Part shown: one piece after another, positions 16,578 to 28,432 of the stretch
How the letters are laid out: every line of letters starts with the position of its first letter
How positions within the stretch are numbered: the stretch's first letter is position 1
Assembly: GCF_001425205.1 (NCBI RefSeq)
Contig: NZ_LMDW01000020.1
Span: forward strand, 252,489-316,488
Direction of reading: 5' to 3'
From: Variovorax sp. Root411
GTDB lineage: Bacteria > Pseudomonadota > Gammaproteobacteria > Burkholderiales > Burkholderiaceae_C
Length of the DNA stretch: 64,000 bases
The notes under the pieces: model-generated
What the model was told of the DNA's origin: nothing
The model's database searches: none
The model's input: the letters and a program-made list of their open reading frames with translations, nothing else
Made by a program: the position numbers and the translations under genes

Positions 16578-16595
16578 TGAATTAATAATTATGGA
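16578..16595. promoter_or_regulatory. Candidate GntR operator of the propionyl-CoA operon
   Basis: TGAATTAATAATTATGGA lies between the divergent gntR and mutase genes in an otherwise GC-rich stretch. It holds the palindromic core ATAATTAT. An inverted copy with one mismatch in 18 lies at 62043-62060, upstream of prpE. Such a long near-match in two promoters of the same pathway is unlikely by chance. Confidence 0.6.
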
Positions 16596-16675
16596 TCGGT
16601 TAGACTCGCGGCCGGCCTGCAAATCCGTGCAGGCGAATTTGCGAATACCCTGCAAGACACCGCGAACGGCCCTTC

Positions 16676-18838
<2,163 letters not shown>

Positions 18839-18846
18839 GAAGCGAC

Positions 18847-19320
18847 GTGGGCGATCTCTTGTCGCGGCTGTCGCTGCAGCCGGTGGATTCCAGCGATTTC
18901 GAGGCCATGCTGGCCTTGCGCATCGACGCGATGCGCCCGAGCCTGGAGCGCGTAGGCCGCTTCGACCCGGCGCGTTCGCGCGAACGCCTGAACGCGGGCT
19001 TCGTGGTGCCTTACATGCATCACATCGTGCTCGACGGCGACCAGCGCATCGGTTTCGTCACACTCAAGCCCGAGGGAGCCGATGCGCTGCGCCTCGACCA
19101 CCTCTACCTGCGCACCGGCTTCCAGGGCCTGGGCATCGGCGAGTGGGTGATCGAATGGGCCAAGTCGCAGGCGCGCGAGCAGCAACTGGACATCAAGCTC
19201 ACCGCGCTCGTGCAGAGCGACGCCAACCGCTTCTATCTGCGGCACGGTTTCGTGCTCGAAGGCGAGGAGGGCGTCGACCTGCACTACCGCTGGCGCGTGG
19301 CCCCGGAGGACGCGTGCTGA
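18847..19320 (+). CDS. GNAT-family N-acetyltransferase
   Basis: A 157-residue GNAT-fold protein. The acetyl-CoA site is LDHLYLRTGFQGLGIGEWVIEWAKSQA, equivalent to the Q/R-x-x-G-x-G/A motif, followed by ANRFYLRHGFVLEGEEGVDLHYRW. GTG at 18847 lies 8 bp after the mutase stop and is the best start; TTG at 18859 is possible. Its end overlaps the meaB start by 7 bp. A place between the mutase and its chaperone raises the possibility that it modifies a pathway protein, but many such genes are passengers. Substrate unknown. Confidence 0.8.
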   Translation: MGDLLSRLSLQPVDSSDFEAMLALRIDAMRPSLERVGRFDPARSRERLNAGFVVPYMHHIVLDGDQRIGFVTLKPEGADALRLDHLYLRTGFQGLGIGEWVIEWAKSQAREQQLDIKLTALVQSDANRFYLRHGFVLEGEEGVDLHYRWRVAPEDAC

Positions 19321-20363
19321 ACACCGTGCCGGCGCTGGAAAGCGCGGTCGTCGATACGTCGGGCATGCCGCAGCGCCGCGCGATCGCCAAGGCGATCACG
19401 CTGCTCGAATCGACCCGTGACGACCACCGCGCGCAGGCCGACGAACTGCTCACCGCGCTGCTGCCGCGCACCGGGAATTCATTTCGCCTCGGCATCTCGG
19501 GTGTGCCGGGCGTTGGCAAATCGACCTTCATCGAGACGCTGGGCCTGCTGCTGATCGGCAAGGGGCATCGCGTGGCGGTGCTCACCATCGACCCGTCGTC
19601 CACCGTCTCGGGCGGCTCCATCCTCGGCGACAAGACGCGTATGGAGCACCTCTCGGTGCACGAGCGCGCCTACATCCGCCCCAGCCCGTCGAGCGGCACG
19701 CTGGGTGGCGTGGCCGAGAAGACGCGCGAGGCGATGCTGGTATGCGAGGCGGCCGGCTACGACGTCGTGATCGTCGAGACCGTGGGCGTGGGCCAGTCCG
19801 AGACGGCCGTGGCCGGCATGACCGACATGTTCGTGCTGATGCAGCTGCCCAACGCGGGCGACGACCTGCAGGCGATCAAGAAGGGCGTGATGGAGCTCGC
19901 CGACCTGGTCGTCATCAACAAGGCCGACATCGACAAGGACGCCGCTACGCGCGCGCAGGCACAGATCACCTCGGCACTGCGCCTCTTCGGCCACCAGGGC
20001 AACCCGGACCACGCGCATGCGGTGCACGACGCGCACAGCGGGGTGGAGCTGCGCTTCTGGCTGCCCAAGGTGCTGCAGATCAGCGCATTGGCAGGCACGG
20101 GCGTCGACGCCTTCTGGGACGCCGTCACGCAATTCAGGCAACTGCAGACCGCCAACGGCAAGCTCGCCAAACGCCGCGAAAAGCAGGCCACCGCGTGGAT
20201 GTGGGAGCGCATCGACGCCGGGCTCAAGCACGCCTTCAGGCATCACCCGCAGGTGCGCGAGCTGCTGCCCGAGCTCACGCAGCAGGTGGCGCAGGGCACG
20301 TTGCCCGCATCGACCGCGGCGCGCCATTTGCTTGCGGCAGCCGCCATCACCGCCAGGCCATGA
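19314..20363 (+). CDS. meaB: Methylmalonyl-CoA mutase-associated GTPase MeaB
   Basis: G3E/SIMIBI-class GTPase that protects and reloads the cobalamin of methylmalonyl-CoA mutase. The 349-residue protein has Walker A GVPGVGKST at about 63-71, TIDPSSTVSGGSILGDKTRME, the VETVGVGQSE switch and the NKAD guanine-specificity motif (VVINKADIDKD), then an Ala-rich C-terminal dimerisation arm. GTG at 19314 follows CGGAGGA and overlaps the preceding gene; no ATG fits. Confidence 0.93.
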   Translation: MLNTVPALESAVVDTSGMPQRRAIAKAITLLESTRDDHRAQADELLTALLPRTGNSFRLGISGVPGVGKSTFIETLGLLLIGKGHRVAVLTIDPSSTVSGGSILGDKTRMEHLSVHERAYIRPSPSSGTLGGVAEKTREAMLVCEAAGYDVVIVETVGVGQSETAVAGMTDMFVLMQLPNAGDDLQAIKKGVMELADLVVINKADIDKDAATRAQAQITSALRLFGHQGNPDHAHAVHDAHSGVELRFWLPKVLQISALAGTGVDAFWDAVTQFRQLQTANGKLAKRREKQATAWMWERIDAGLKHAFRHHPQVRELLPELTQQVAQGTLPASTAARHLLAAAAITARP

Positions 20364-20403
20364 CATCACACGAAATTCAGGACCATAGCTTCGGAAGCAC
20401 ACC

Positions 20404-21948
<1,545 letters not shown>

Positions 21949-21969
21949 GCCGTACGGAGAAAGAAGAAC

Positions 21970-22092
21970 ATGTTCAAGAAGATCCTGATCGCCAACCGCG
22001 GTGACCAGCCGCGTAGCGGCGCAGCGACGAAGTCAAATTGCACGGCACGCGAAGCGTGCGGCGGTTTCACCGCGGAGACCACAAATGTTTAA
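21970..22092 (+). other. Duplicated pccA start: 40-codon leader frame with hairpin insert
   Basis: An ATG with good GGAG spacing opens a 40-residue frame whose first 11 codons copy the start of pccA (MFKKILIANRG). 34 of 35 bases at 21970-22004 match 22085-22119. The frame then crosses an insert with three consecutive stem-loops, each with a 3-base loop: GCCGC-GTA-GCGGC (22008-22020), GCACGC-GAA-GCGTGC (22045-22059) and GCGGT-TTC-ACCGC (22061-22073). It stops with TAA at 22090-22092, inside the true pccA start. It could be a coupled leader peptide or the scar of a small repeat insertion. Expression is unknown. Confidence 0.5.
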
Positions 22093-24133
22093 GAAGATCC
22101 TGATCGCCAACCGCGGTGAAATCGCCTGCCGCGTGATTCAAACGGCCAAGAAGATGGGCATCCTCACCGTCGCCGTCTACTCTGACGCCGACAAGGAAGC
22201 CCGCCACGTCGAGCTGGCCGACGAGGCCGTGCACATCGGCGCCGCACCGAGCCGCGAGAGCTACCTGCAGGCCGACCGAATCATCGCGGCCTGCAAGAAG
22301 ACCGGCGCCGAGGCGGTGCACCCGGGCTACGGCTTCCTGTCGGAGAACGAAGCTTTCGCGCGCAAAGTCGAGGAAGAGGGCATTGCCTTCATCGGGCCGA
22401 AGCACTATTCGATCGCCGCCATGGGCGACAAGATCGCCTCGAAGAAGCTCGCGAATGAGGCCAAGGTCAACACCATCCCGGGCTGGAACGACGCCATCGA
22501 GACGGCCGAGCGCGCCGTCGAGATTGCCAAGGACATCGGCTACCCCGTGATGATCAAGGCCTCGGCTGGCGGCGGTGGCAAGGGCTTGCGTGTGGCCTTC
22601 AACGACAAGGAAGCTTTCGAAGGATTCACCTCGTGCCGCAACGAGGCGCGCAACAGCTTCGGCGACGACCGCGTGTTCATCGAGAAATTCGTCGAGGAGC
22701 CGCGTCACATCGAGATCCAGGTGCTGGGCGATTCGCACGGCAACGTGATCTACCTGAACGAGCGCGAGTGCTCCATTCAGCGGCGCCACCAGAAGGTGAT
22801 CGAGGAGGCGCCTTCTCCTTTCATCAGCGACGAGACGCGCAAGGCGATGGGCGAGCAGGCGGTGCAACTGGCCAAGGCCGTGAACTACCAGAGCGCGGGC
22901 ACGGTGGAGTTCGTGGTCGGCAAGGACCAGAGCTTCTACTTCCTCGAGATGAACACGCGCCTGCAGGTGGAGCATCCGGTCACGGAGTGCATCACGGGGC
23001 TGGACCTGGTCGAGCTGATGATCCGCGTGGCGGCCGGCGAGCAGCTGCCGCTCACGCAGGGGCAGGTGAAGCGCAACGGCTGGGCCATCGAATGCCGCAT
23101 CAACGCCGAAGACCCGTTCCGCAGCTTCCTGCCTTCGACCGGCCGCCTGGTGAAGTTCCAGCCGCCCGCCGAGACCATGTTCGCGAGCGACACCGAGCAC
23201 CTGAACGGCGTGCGCGTGGACACCGGCGTGTACGACGGCGGCGAGATCCCGATGTATTACGACTCGATGATCGCCAAGCTCATCGTGCACGGCAAGGATC
23301 GCCAGCATGCGATTGCCCGCATGCGCGAGGCGCTCAATGGCTTCGTGATCCGCGGCATCAGCAGCAACATCCCGTTCCAGGCGGCGCTGCTGGCGCATCC
23401 GAAGTTCGTGGCGGGTGATTTCAACACGGGCTTCATCGCCGAGCACTACGGCAAGGGCTTCCATGCGGAAGACGTGCCGCACGCCGATCCGTCGTTCCTG
23501 GTGGCACTGGCCGCCTATGTGCATCGCCGCTACCGCGCGCGCGCATCGGGCATCAGCGGGCAGCTCGAAGGCCACGGCGTGAAGGTGGGGGAGCAGTTCG
23601 TGGTGGTCGAACTGGGGCCGGAGGGCAAGCATGTGCACCATCCGGTCTCGGTCACCGACTTCCATGGCAAGACCGGTGCGAGCGCGGTCGCCGTGGGCGG
23701 CAAGAACTACAAGATCGACAGCGGCTTTGCGCTCGGCGCCATCCGCGTGCAGGGCACGGTCAACGACCGGCCCTTCACCGCGCAGGTCGAGCGCGGGGCC
23801 GGCAAGAACCCGCTGGCGCTGCGCGTGTCGCACGACGGCACGCAGATCGAGGCGATGGTGCTGTCGCCGCTGGGCGCGCGCCTGCTGGAGCAGATGCCCT
23901 ACAAGGCACCGCCGGACCTGAGCAAGTTCCTGATGTCGCCGATGCCGGGGCTGCTGGTCGAAGTGTCGGTGCAGCCGGGGCAGCAGGTGCGTGCCGGTGA
24001 GAAGCTGGCCGTGATCGAGGCCATGAAGATGGAAAACGTGCTGTTCGCTTCGCAGGACGGCGTGGTCGGCAAGGTTTCGGCGGGCAAGGGCGAATCGCTC
24101 GCCGTCGATCAAATCATTCTGGAGTTCAACTGA
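22085..24133 (+). CDS. pccA: Propionyl-CoA carboxylase alpha subunit (biotin carboxylase/BCCP)
   Basis: A 682-residue chain combining an ATP-grasp biotin carboxylase domain (MFKKILIANRGEIACRVI, SAGGGGKGLRVAF, the ERECSIQRRHQKVIEEAPSP region, EMNTRLQVEHPVTE), a linker that binds the beta subunit, and a C-terminal biotinyl domain with AMKMEN, the biotinylated Lys being about residue 648. ATG at 22085 follows GGAGACC and is the only start giving the conserved N-terminus. An upstream in-frame extension would read through the duplicated start and hairpin insert. The gene ends on the bioB start (TGATG), tying cofactor synthesis to its main user here. Confidence 0.94.
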   Translation: MFKKILIANRGEIACRVIQTAKKMGILTVAVYSDADKEARHVELADEAVHIGAAPSRESYLQADRIIAACKKTGAEAVHPGYGFLSENEAFARKVEEEGIAFIGPKHYSIAAMGDKIASKKLANEAKVNTIPGWNDAIETAERAVEIAKDIGYPVMIKASAGGGGKGLRVAFNDKEAFEGFTSCRNEARNSFGDDRVFIEKFVEEPRHIEIQVLGDSHGNVIYLNERECSIQRRHQKVIEEAPSPFISDETRKAMGEQAVQLAKAVNYQSAGTVEFVVGKDQSFYFLEMNTRLQVEHPVTECITGLDLVELMIRVAAGEQLPLTQGQVKRNGWAIECRINAEDPFRSFLPSTGRLVKFQPPAETMFASDTEHLNGVRVDTGVYDGGEIPMYYDSMIAKLIVHGKDRQHAIARMREALNGFVIRGISSNIPFQAALLAHPKFVAGDFNTGFIAEHYGKGFHAEDVPHADPSFLVALAAYVHRRYRARASGISGQLEGHGVKVGEQFVVVELGPEGKHVHHPVSVTDFHGKTGASAVAVGGKNYKIDSGFALGAIRVQGTVNDRPFTAQVERGAGKNPLALRVSHDGTQIEAMVLSPLGARLLEQMPYKAPPDLSKFLMSPMPGLLVEVSVQPGQQVRAGEKLAVIEAMKMENVLFASQDGVVGKVSAGKGESLAVDQIILEFN

Positions 24134-25164
24134 TGGGTGCCAACGACTTGCAACAGACGATCACGATGCACCGGCCCGCAAAGCCGGTGACGCCGCAGGG
24201 CCCGTGGTCCGTGGAGGCGATCCAGGCGCTGCTCGACAAGCCGCTGATGGACCTGCTGTTCGAGGCGCAGACGGTGCACCGCGAGCACTTCCCGGCCGGC
24301 GACATCGAACTGGCTACGCTGCTGTCGGTGAAGACCGGCGGCTGCCCGGAGAACTGCGGCTACTGCCCGCAGTCAGCCGAGTTCGATACCGGCGTGAAGG
24401 CGCAGAAGCTCATGGAAGTCGACGAGGTGGTGCGCGCCGCGCAGGCCGCAAAGGACGCCGGCGCCACGCGCTTCTGCATGGGCGCCGCATGGCGCGCGCC
24501 CAAGGACCGCGACGTGGAGAAGGTGGCCGTGCTGGTCGAGGCCGTGAAGGGCCTGGGCCTGCAGACCTGCGCCACGCTCGGCATGCTGGAGCCGCACCAC
24601 GCGCACCAGCTCAAGGCCGCGGGCCTCGACTACTACAACCACAACCTCGACACCGCGCCCGAGTACTACACCGACGTGGTCGACACGCGCACCTACCAGG
24701 ACCGGCTCGACACGCTGGCCCATGTGCGCAGCGCCGGCATCAGCGTGTGCTGCGGCGGCATCGTGGGCATGGGCGAGCAGCCGGTGCACCGCGCGGGGCT
24801 GATCGCGCAGCTGGCCAATCTGAACCCGTACCCCGAGTCGGTGCCGATCAACAGCTTGGTGCGCGTGCCCGGCACGCCGCTGGCCGACTCGGAGCCGGTC
24901 GATCCCTTCGACTTCGTGCGCATGATCGCGGTCGCGCGCATCACCATGCCGACCGCGCGCGTGCGGCTGTCGGCCGGGCGCCAGCAGATGGGCGATGCGG
25001 TGCAGGCGCTGTGCTTCATGGCGGGTGCGAACTCGATCTTCTACGGCGACAAGCTGCTCGTCACCGGCAACCCCGACGTCGAAGCCGACACGGTGCTGCT
25101 GCGCAAGCTCGGGCTCAATGCGCGTCAGGTGCAGGAAACAAGCGAAGAAGGATGCGCCGCATGA
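24133..25164 (+). CDS. bioB: Biotin synthase
   Basis: Radical SAM enzyme inserting sulfur into dethiobiotin. The 343-residue protein has the radical SAM cluster motif C71-x3-C75-x2-C78 (CPENCGYCPQS), the downstream cluster region (RFCMGAAWRAPKDRD, LQTCATLGML), YYNHNLDTAPEYY and the C-terminal RLSAGRQQM with GANSIFYGDKLLVT. Its ATG overlaps the pccA stop (TGATG) and its own stop overlaps the next start (ATGA). Placing biotin synthesis in the propionyl-CoA carboxylase operon makes biological sense. No other bio gene is nearby. Confidence 0.96.
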   Translation: MGANDLQQTITMHRPAKPVTPQGPWSVEAIQALLDKPLMDLLFEAQTVHREHFPAGDIELATLLSVKTGGCPENCGYCPQSAEFDTGVKAQKLMEVDEVVRAAQAAKDAGATRFCMGAAWRAPKDRDVEKVAVLVEAVKGLGLQTCATLGMLEPHHAHQLKAAGLDYYNHNLDTAPEYYTDVVDTRTYQDRLDTLAHVRSAGISVCCGGIVGMGEQPVHRAGLIAQLANLNPYPESVPINSLVRVPGTPLADSEPVDPFDFVRMIAVARITMPTARVRLSAGRQQMGDAVQALCFMAGANSIFYGDKLLVTGNPDVEADTVLLRKLGLNARQVQETSEEGCAA

Positions 25165-25643
25165 CCACACGTCCGTTCAAGGTGCTGGGCATCCAGCAGA
25201 TCGCCATCGGCGGGCCCGACAAACTGCGCCTGCAGAAGCTGTGGGTCGACATGCTGGGGCTCGAAGTCACAGGCACCTTCAAGAGCGAACGCGAGAACGT
25301 CGACGAGGACATCTGTTCGATGGGCAGCGGGCCGTTCAAGGTCGAGGTCGACCTGATGCAGCCGCTGGACCCCGAGAAGAAGCCCGCCGTGCACACCACG
25401 CCGCTCAATCACGTGGGGCTTTGGATCGACGACCTGCCCAAGGCCGTCGAGTGGCTCACGGCGCAGGGCGTTCGCTTTGCGCCGGGCGGCATCCGCAAGG
25501 GCGCGGCGGGCTTCGACATCTGCTTCCTGCATCCGAAGGCGAGCGACGAGTTTCCGATCGCGGGCGAGGGCGTGCTGATCGAGATGGTGCAGGCGCCGCC
25601 CGAGGTAGTGGCCGCCTTCAGCGCGCTCGCCGCTACGCGTTGA
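25161..25643 (+). CDS. VOC-family protein, possible methylmalonyl-CoA epimerase
   Basis: A 160-residue vicinal-oxygen-chelate protein made of two beta-alpha-beta-beta-beta modules. Position at the end of the propionyl-CoA operon suggests the missing epimerase step, (S)- to (R)-methylmalonyl-CoA. Potential metal ligands are His in LNHVGLWIDD and Glu in VLIEMVQ. The first ligand, normally His in a DHIGIAV-like strand, is Gln here (GIQQIAIGG, residue 13), so the epimerase assignment is only a context-based inference. A glyoxalase-like lyase is the alternative. The ATG overlaps the bioB stop. Confidence 0.68.
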   Translation: MTTRPFKVLGIQQIAIGGPDKLRLQKLWVDMLGLEVTGTFKSERENVDEDICSMGSGPFKVEVDLMQPLDPEKKPAVHTTPLNHVGLWIDDLPKAVEWLTAQGVRFAPGGIRKGAAGFDICFLHPKASDEFPIAGEGVLIEMVQAPPEVVAAFSALAATR

Positions 25644-26130
25644 GCACTTTCCTGATCGGCGGTTTCACGTCCGAACGCCGAGGCGGCAGCATTGGCTGGT
25701 GCTCGCGCGCCGGGTTCAGGATGATCGAGGTTGCCGTCTCGGTGAGGATGCAGAACTTGGTGACCACCGCATCGAGGTGGCTCACGTCGATCACCGCGAT
25801 CTCCAGGATCCAACTGTCGTCTCCGGTCACGTTGTAGGCATTGACGCATTCGGGCGTCTGCTGCACCAGTTCGACCACGCGCGCATAGTCGGCGCGGCCC
25901 ACGCGGATGATCGCGCGGATGCCGTAGCCGAGCTTGCCCAGGTTCACCGTCGCGCGGTAGCCGCTGATGACGCCTGCCGCTTCGAGCTTCTTCACGCGCT
26001 CGGTCACGGCGGGCTGGCTCAGGTGCACGCGGCGGCCCAGTTCGGCCATGGTCAGGCGCGCGTCGTTCTGCAGTTCGGCGAGGATGCGGGTGTCGTGGGC
26101 GTCCAGCGCGGGGTTCAAGGAAAAGTCCAT
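25633..26130 (-). CDS. Lrp/AsnC-family transcriptional regulator
   Basis: A 165-residue Lrp-type regulator with an N-terminal helix-turn-helix (LDAHDTRILAELQNDARLTMAELGRRVHLSQPAVTERVKKLEAAGVI) and a C-terminal RAM effector domain (CVNAYNVTGDDSWILEIAVIDVSHLDAVVTKF). It is divergent from the DMT exporter at 26247, a common arrangement for an Lrp protein controlling an amino-acid or metabolite exporter. Its 3' end overlaps the convergent VOC gene by 11 bp. Confidence 0.9.
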   Translation of the reverse strand: MDFSLNPALDAHDTRILAELQNDARLTMAELGRRVHLSQPAVTERVKKLEAAGVISGYRATVNLGKLGYGIRAIIRVGRADYARVVELVQQTPECVNAYNVTGDDSWILEIAVIDVSHLDAVVTKFCILTETATSIILNPAREHQPMLPPRRSDVKPPIRKVLNA

Positions 26131-26246
26131 GCAACTCCTTCAAATCGACGGTTTGACGAGGGCAGAACCATGAATTTTGCATGGCTGCCGGGGAATGGCT
26201 TTCATACCATGAGCGGCATTCCACACCAAGAAAAAACACCCTCCAC

Positions 26247-27176
26247 ATGCCGACCCTCGCTTCTCCCGCCCAAGCCGCACCCATTGCTGCGCGCCCTGGG
26301 CTGCCGCCGCTGCTGTGGCTCTGCCTCGCCGCCACGTGGGTGGTCTGGGGCTCGACCTACCTCGCGATCAAGTACGCCCTGATCAGTTTTCCGCCGTTTT
26401 TGCAGATGGGCTCGCGCTTCCTGTTCGCGGGCGCGCTGCTGGCGCTGTGGATGCGCTGGCGCGGCGCGCCGTGGCCATCGCTCGCGCAGTGGCGCAATGC
26501 CTTTGTCGTCGGCGCGCTGATGCTCGGCGGCGGCATGGGCGGCACGGCGAATGCCGAGGTGTCGATCGGCTCGGGGCTGGTGGTGGCGTTCATCGCGGTG
26601 ATCCCGCTGCTGATTGCGCTGATGAACCTGATCTGGGGCGTGAAGCCGTCGCGGCTGGAGGCTGCTGGCATCGCGCTCGGCCTCGTCGGCGTGCTGATGC
26701 TGACGCAGGGCAGCGGTTTCCGTTCCTCGCCCGAGGGGCTGATCGCCATCTGCATCGCCTGCGTCTGCTGGTCGCTGGGCAGTGTGCTGAGCCAGCGCAG
26801 CCTGCCGCTGGCGCCCGGCGCGATGGGCTTTGCGAGCGAGATGCTTTGCGGCGGCCTGGTGCTGATGGGGCTTGCCGCGATCTCCGGCGAAACAATGAAC
26901 TGGCCGCTGCAGCCAGAAGCGATCGCCGCGTGGATCTACCTCGTGGTGTTCGGTTCGCTGATTGCCTTCAACGCCTACATGGTCCTGCTCGCGAAGGCGC
27001 CTGCTGCACTGGCGGCGAGCTACACCTTCGTCAATCCGGTGATCGCGATGCTGCTGGGCGTGTGGATCGCCAACGAGACGGTCACTCGCTTCGAGTGGTA
27101 CGCCGTGGCCGTGGTGTTGGCCGGCGTGTTGCTGATGCTCTTCAAGCGCCGGGGCGGCGCCACACAGCAAGGGTAG
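26247..27176 (+). CDS. DMT-superfamily (EamA) transporter, YedA-like
   Basis: A 309-residue inner-membrane protein with ten predicted hydrophobic segments in two EamA repeats. The first opens LLWLCLAATWVVWGSTYLAIKYALISFPPFLQMGSRFLFAG, the signature of YedA/RhaT-like exporters. The second carries AYMVLLAKAPAALAASYTFVNPVIAMLLGVWIANE. ATG at 26247 gives the family-like start MPTLASPAQ; an upstream ATG at 26181 is less likely. It is probably an amino-acid or small-metabolite exporter under the divergent Lrp-type regulator. Its end overlaps the convergent LysE gene by 35 bp. Confidence 0.87.
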   Translation: MPTLASPAQAAPIAARPGLPPLLWLCLAATWVVWGSTYLAIKYALISFPPFLQMGSRFLFAGALLALWMRWRGAPWPSLAQWRNAFVVGALMLGGGMGGTANAEVSIGSGLVVAFIAVIPLLIALMNLIWGVKPSRLEAAGIALGLVGVLMLTQGSGFRSSPEGLIAICIACVCWSLGSVLSQRSLPLAPGAMGFASEMLCGGLVLMGLAAISGETMNWPLQPEAIAAWIYLVVFGSLIAFNAYMVLLAKAPAALAASYTFVNPVIAMLLGVWIANETVTRFEWYAVAVVLAGVLLMLFKRRGGATQQG

Positions 27177-27780
27177 CGGCGAGCAGCCACATGCCGGCCG
27201 CGCAACCGCGGTTCATGGCCTTGAGGCCGCGCTGCGAGAGAAAGCGCACGGCCTGCGTGCCGGCCGACGCATAGGCCAGCATCACGCAGGTGTCGAGTGC
27301 GACGAACACCGTGCCAAGCAGCAGGTACTGCGGGCCTTGCGGCTTCGCGATGTCGATGAACTGCGGCAGGAAGGCAGCGAAGAACAGCACCGTCTTCGGA
27401 TTCGACAATGCCACCGCGAGGCTGCGCATCAGCGCAACGCGGCCCTGTGGCCGGACCTCGAGCGGCGACTTGGCCAGCGCGGTGCGCAGGTCGGTTGCCT
27501 CGCTGCGCCAGAGCTTGGCGCCCAGCCACACGAGGTAGACCACGCCGGCCACGCGGATGGCATTGAAGAGCCACTCCGAAGCTGCGAGCAGCGAGCCCAG
27601 CCCGAGCGCGACGACGGCGATCAGCGTGACGCTGCCGAGCGACGCGCCGGCAATGCCCCAACTTGCACGGCGCATGCCGCCTTCGATGCCGTTGGACAGC
27701 GCCAGCAGCATCGTCGGCCCCGGAATCAGGGCCAACGCGAGCGAGGCGACGATGTAGATGAGCAGGGTGTCGAGCGTCAT
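27142..27780 (-). CDS. LysE/RhtB-family amino-acid exporter
   Basis: A 212-residue membrane protein with six hydrophobic segments. The family start LLIYIVASLALALIPGPTMLLALSNGIEGGMRRASWGIAGASLG includes the conserved PGP motif, and the second repeat has VALSNPKTVLFFAAFLPQF. The likely role is export of an amino acid such as a homoserine or threonine analogue; specificity is unknown. Its ATG overlaps the stop of the ferredoxin gene (ATGA), so the two may be co-translated. Confidence 0.88.
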   Translation of the reverse strand: MTLDTLLIYIVASLALALIPGPTMLLALSNGIEGGMRRASWGIAGASLGSVTLIAVVALGLGSLLAASEWLFNAIRVAGVVYLVWLGAKLWRSEATDLRTALAKSPLEVRPQGRVALMRSLAVALSNPKTVLFFAAFLPQFIDIAKPQGPQYLLLGTVFVALDTCVMLAYASAGTQAVRFLSQRGLKAMNRGCAAGMWLLAATLAVWRRPGA

Positions 27781-28412
27781 GGCTTGGTGGTGGCCGGCGG
27801 GCGTTGTTGCGAGGCGGCGCGGGCACGCGCCAGTGCGGCTTCGACGATGGCGCGCTTGCGGGCGCCGGCGTCTTGCAGGGCTTCGGGTTCGGGCGCCTTG
27901 TCGGCCAGCCGCGCATCGGTGTTGCGGTGCCGGCCATGCACCTCGTAGCGGCGCCGCGCGCTGGCAGCCTGTTCAGTCGACCAGGCCTGCCAGCCACTGA
28001 GGCCGGGCGTCTCGACTTCGAGCGAGATGCAGTCGACGGGGCAGACCGGAATGCACAGCTCGCAGCCCGTGCAGTGGGCTTCGATCACGGTGTGCATCCG
28101 CTTGTTGATGCCGACGATGGCGTCGGTGGGGCAGGCGTCGAGGCATAGCGTGCAGCCGATGCACCAGGCTTCGTCGATGACCGCCATGGCGCGCGGGCCT
28201 TCGGTGCCGAATTGGGCATCGAGGGGAAGGGCGGCGCGGCCGGTGAGTTGCGCGAGCCGCTCGATGCCTTCGGCACCGCCCGGCGGGCACTGGTTGATGC
28301 CGGCCTCGCCGCCGGCCACGGCCTGGGCGTAGCCTGCGCAATCTGGGTAGCCGCACCGTGTGCACTGCGTTTGAGGCAGTGCGTCGTTGATGCGTGCGGC
28401 GAGCCCGTCCAT
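27777..28412 (-). CDS. rsxB: RnfB/RsxB-like iron-sulfur protein
   Basis: A 211-residue protein with an N-terminal Fe-S motif of the RnfB type (TQCTRCGYPDCAGYAQA...NQCPPGG) and two classical 4Fe-4S ferredoxin clusters (CIGCTLCLDACPTDAI and CTGCELCIPVCPVDCISL), then a basic C-terminal tail. It lacks the N-terminal membrane anchor of full-length RnfB, and no other rnf/rsx subunit is nearby. The betaproteobacterial stand-alone form is known, but its partner is unclear. It is likely an electron carrier. Confidence 0.82.
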   Translation of the reverse strand: MDGLAARINDALPQTQCTRCGYPDCAGYAQAVAGGEAGINQCPPGGAEGIERLAQLTGRAALPLDAQFGTEGPRAMAVIDEAWCIGCTLCLDACPTDAIVGINKRMHTVIEAHCTGCELCIPVCPVDCISLEVETPGLSGWQAWSTEQAASARRRYEVHGRHRNTDARLADKAPEPEALQDAGARKRAIVEAALARARAASQQRPPATTKP

Positions 28413-28432
28413 GGGGTGAAGCTGCGCGCGCT

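Noticed and set aside
16596..16675. Cobalamin riboswitch upstream of methylmalonyl-CoA mutase
   Set aside because: The leader is only about 80 bp and shows no B12-box or multi-stem pattern.
22001..22084. Extended N-terminus of PccA starting upstream of 22085
   Set aside because: It would read through the hairpin insert and place non-conserved residues before the standard MFKKILIANRGEIACRVI start, which has its own ribosome-binding site.
22067..24112. Long antisense frame opposite pccA, and similar ones opposite pccB, aceF, lpdA, hscA and prpE
   Set aside because: Composition-driven shadows of conserved coding sequence with no start context, motif or neighbour support.
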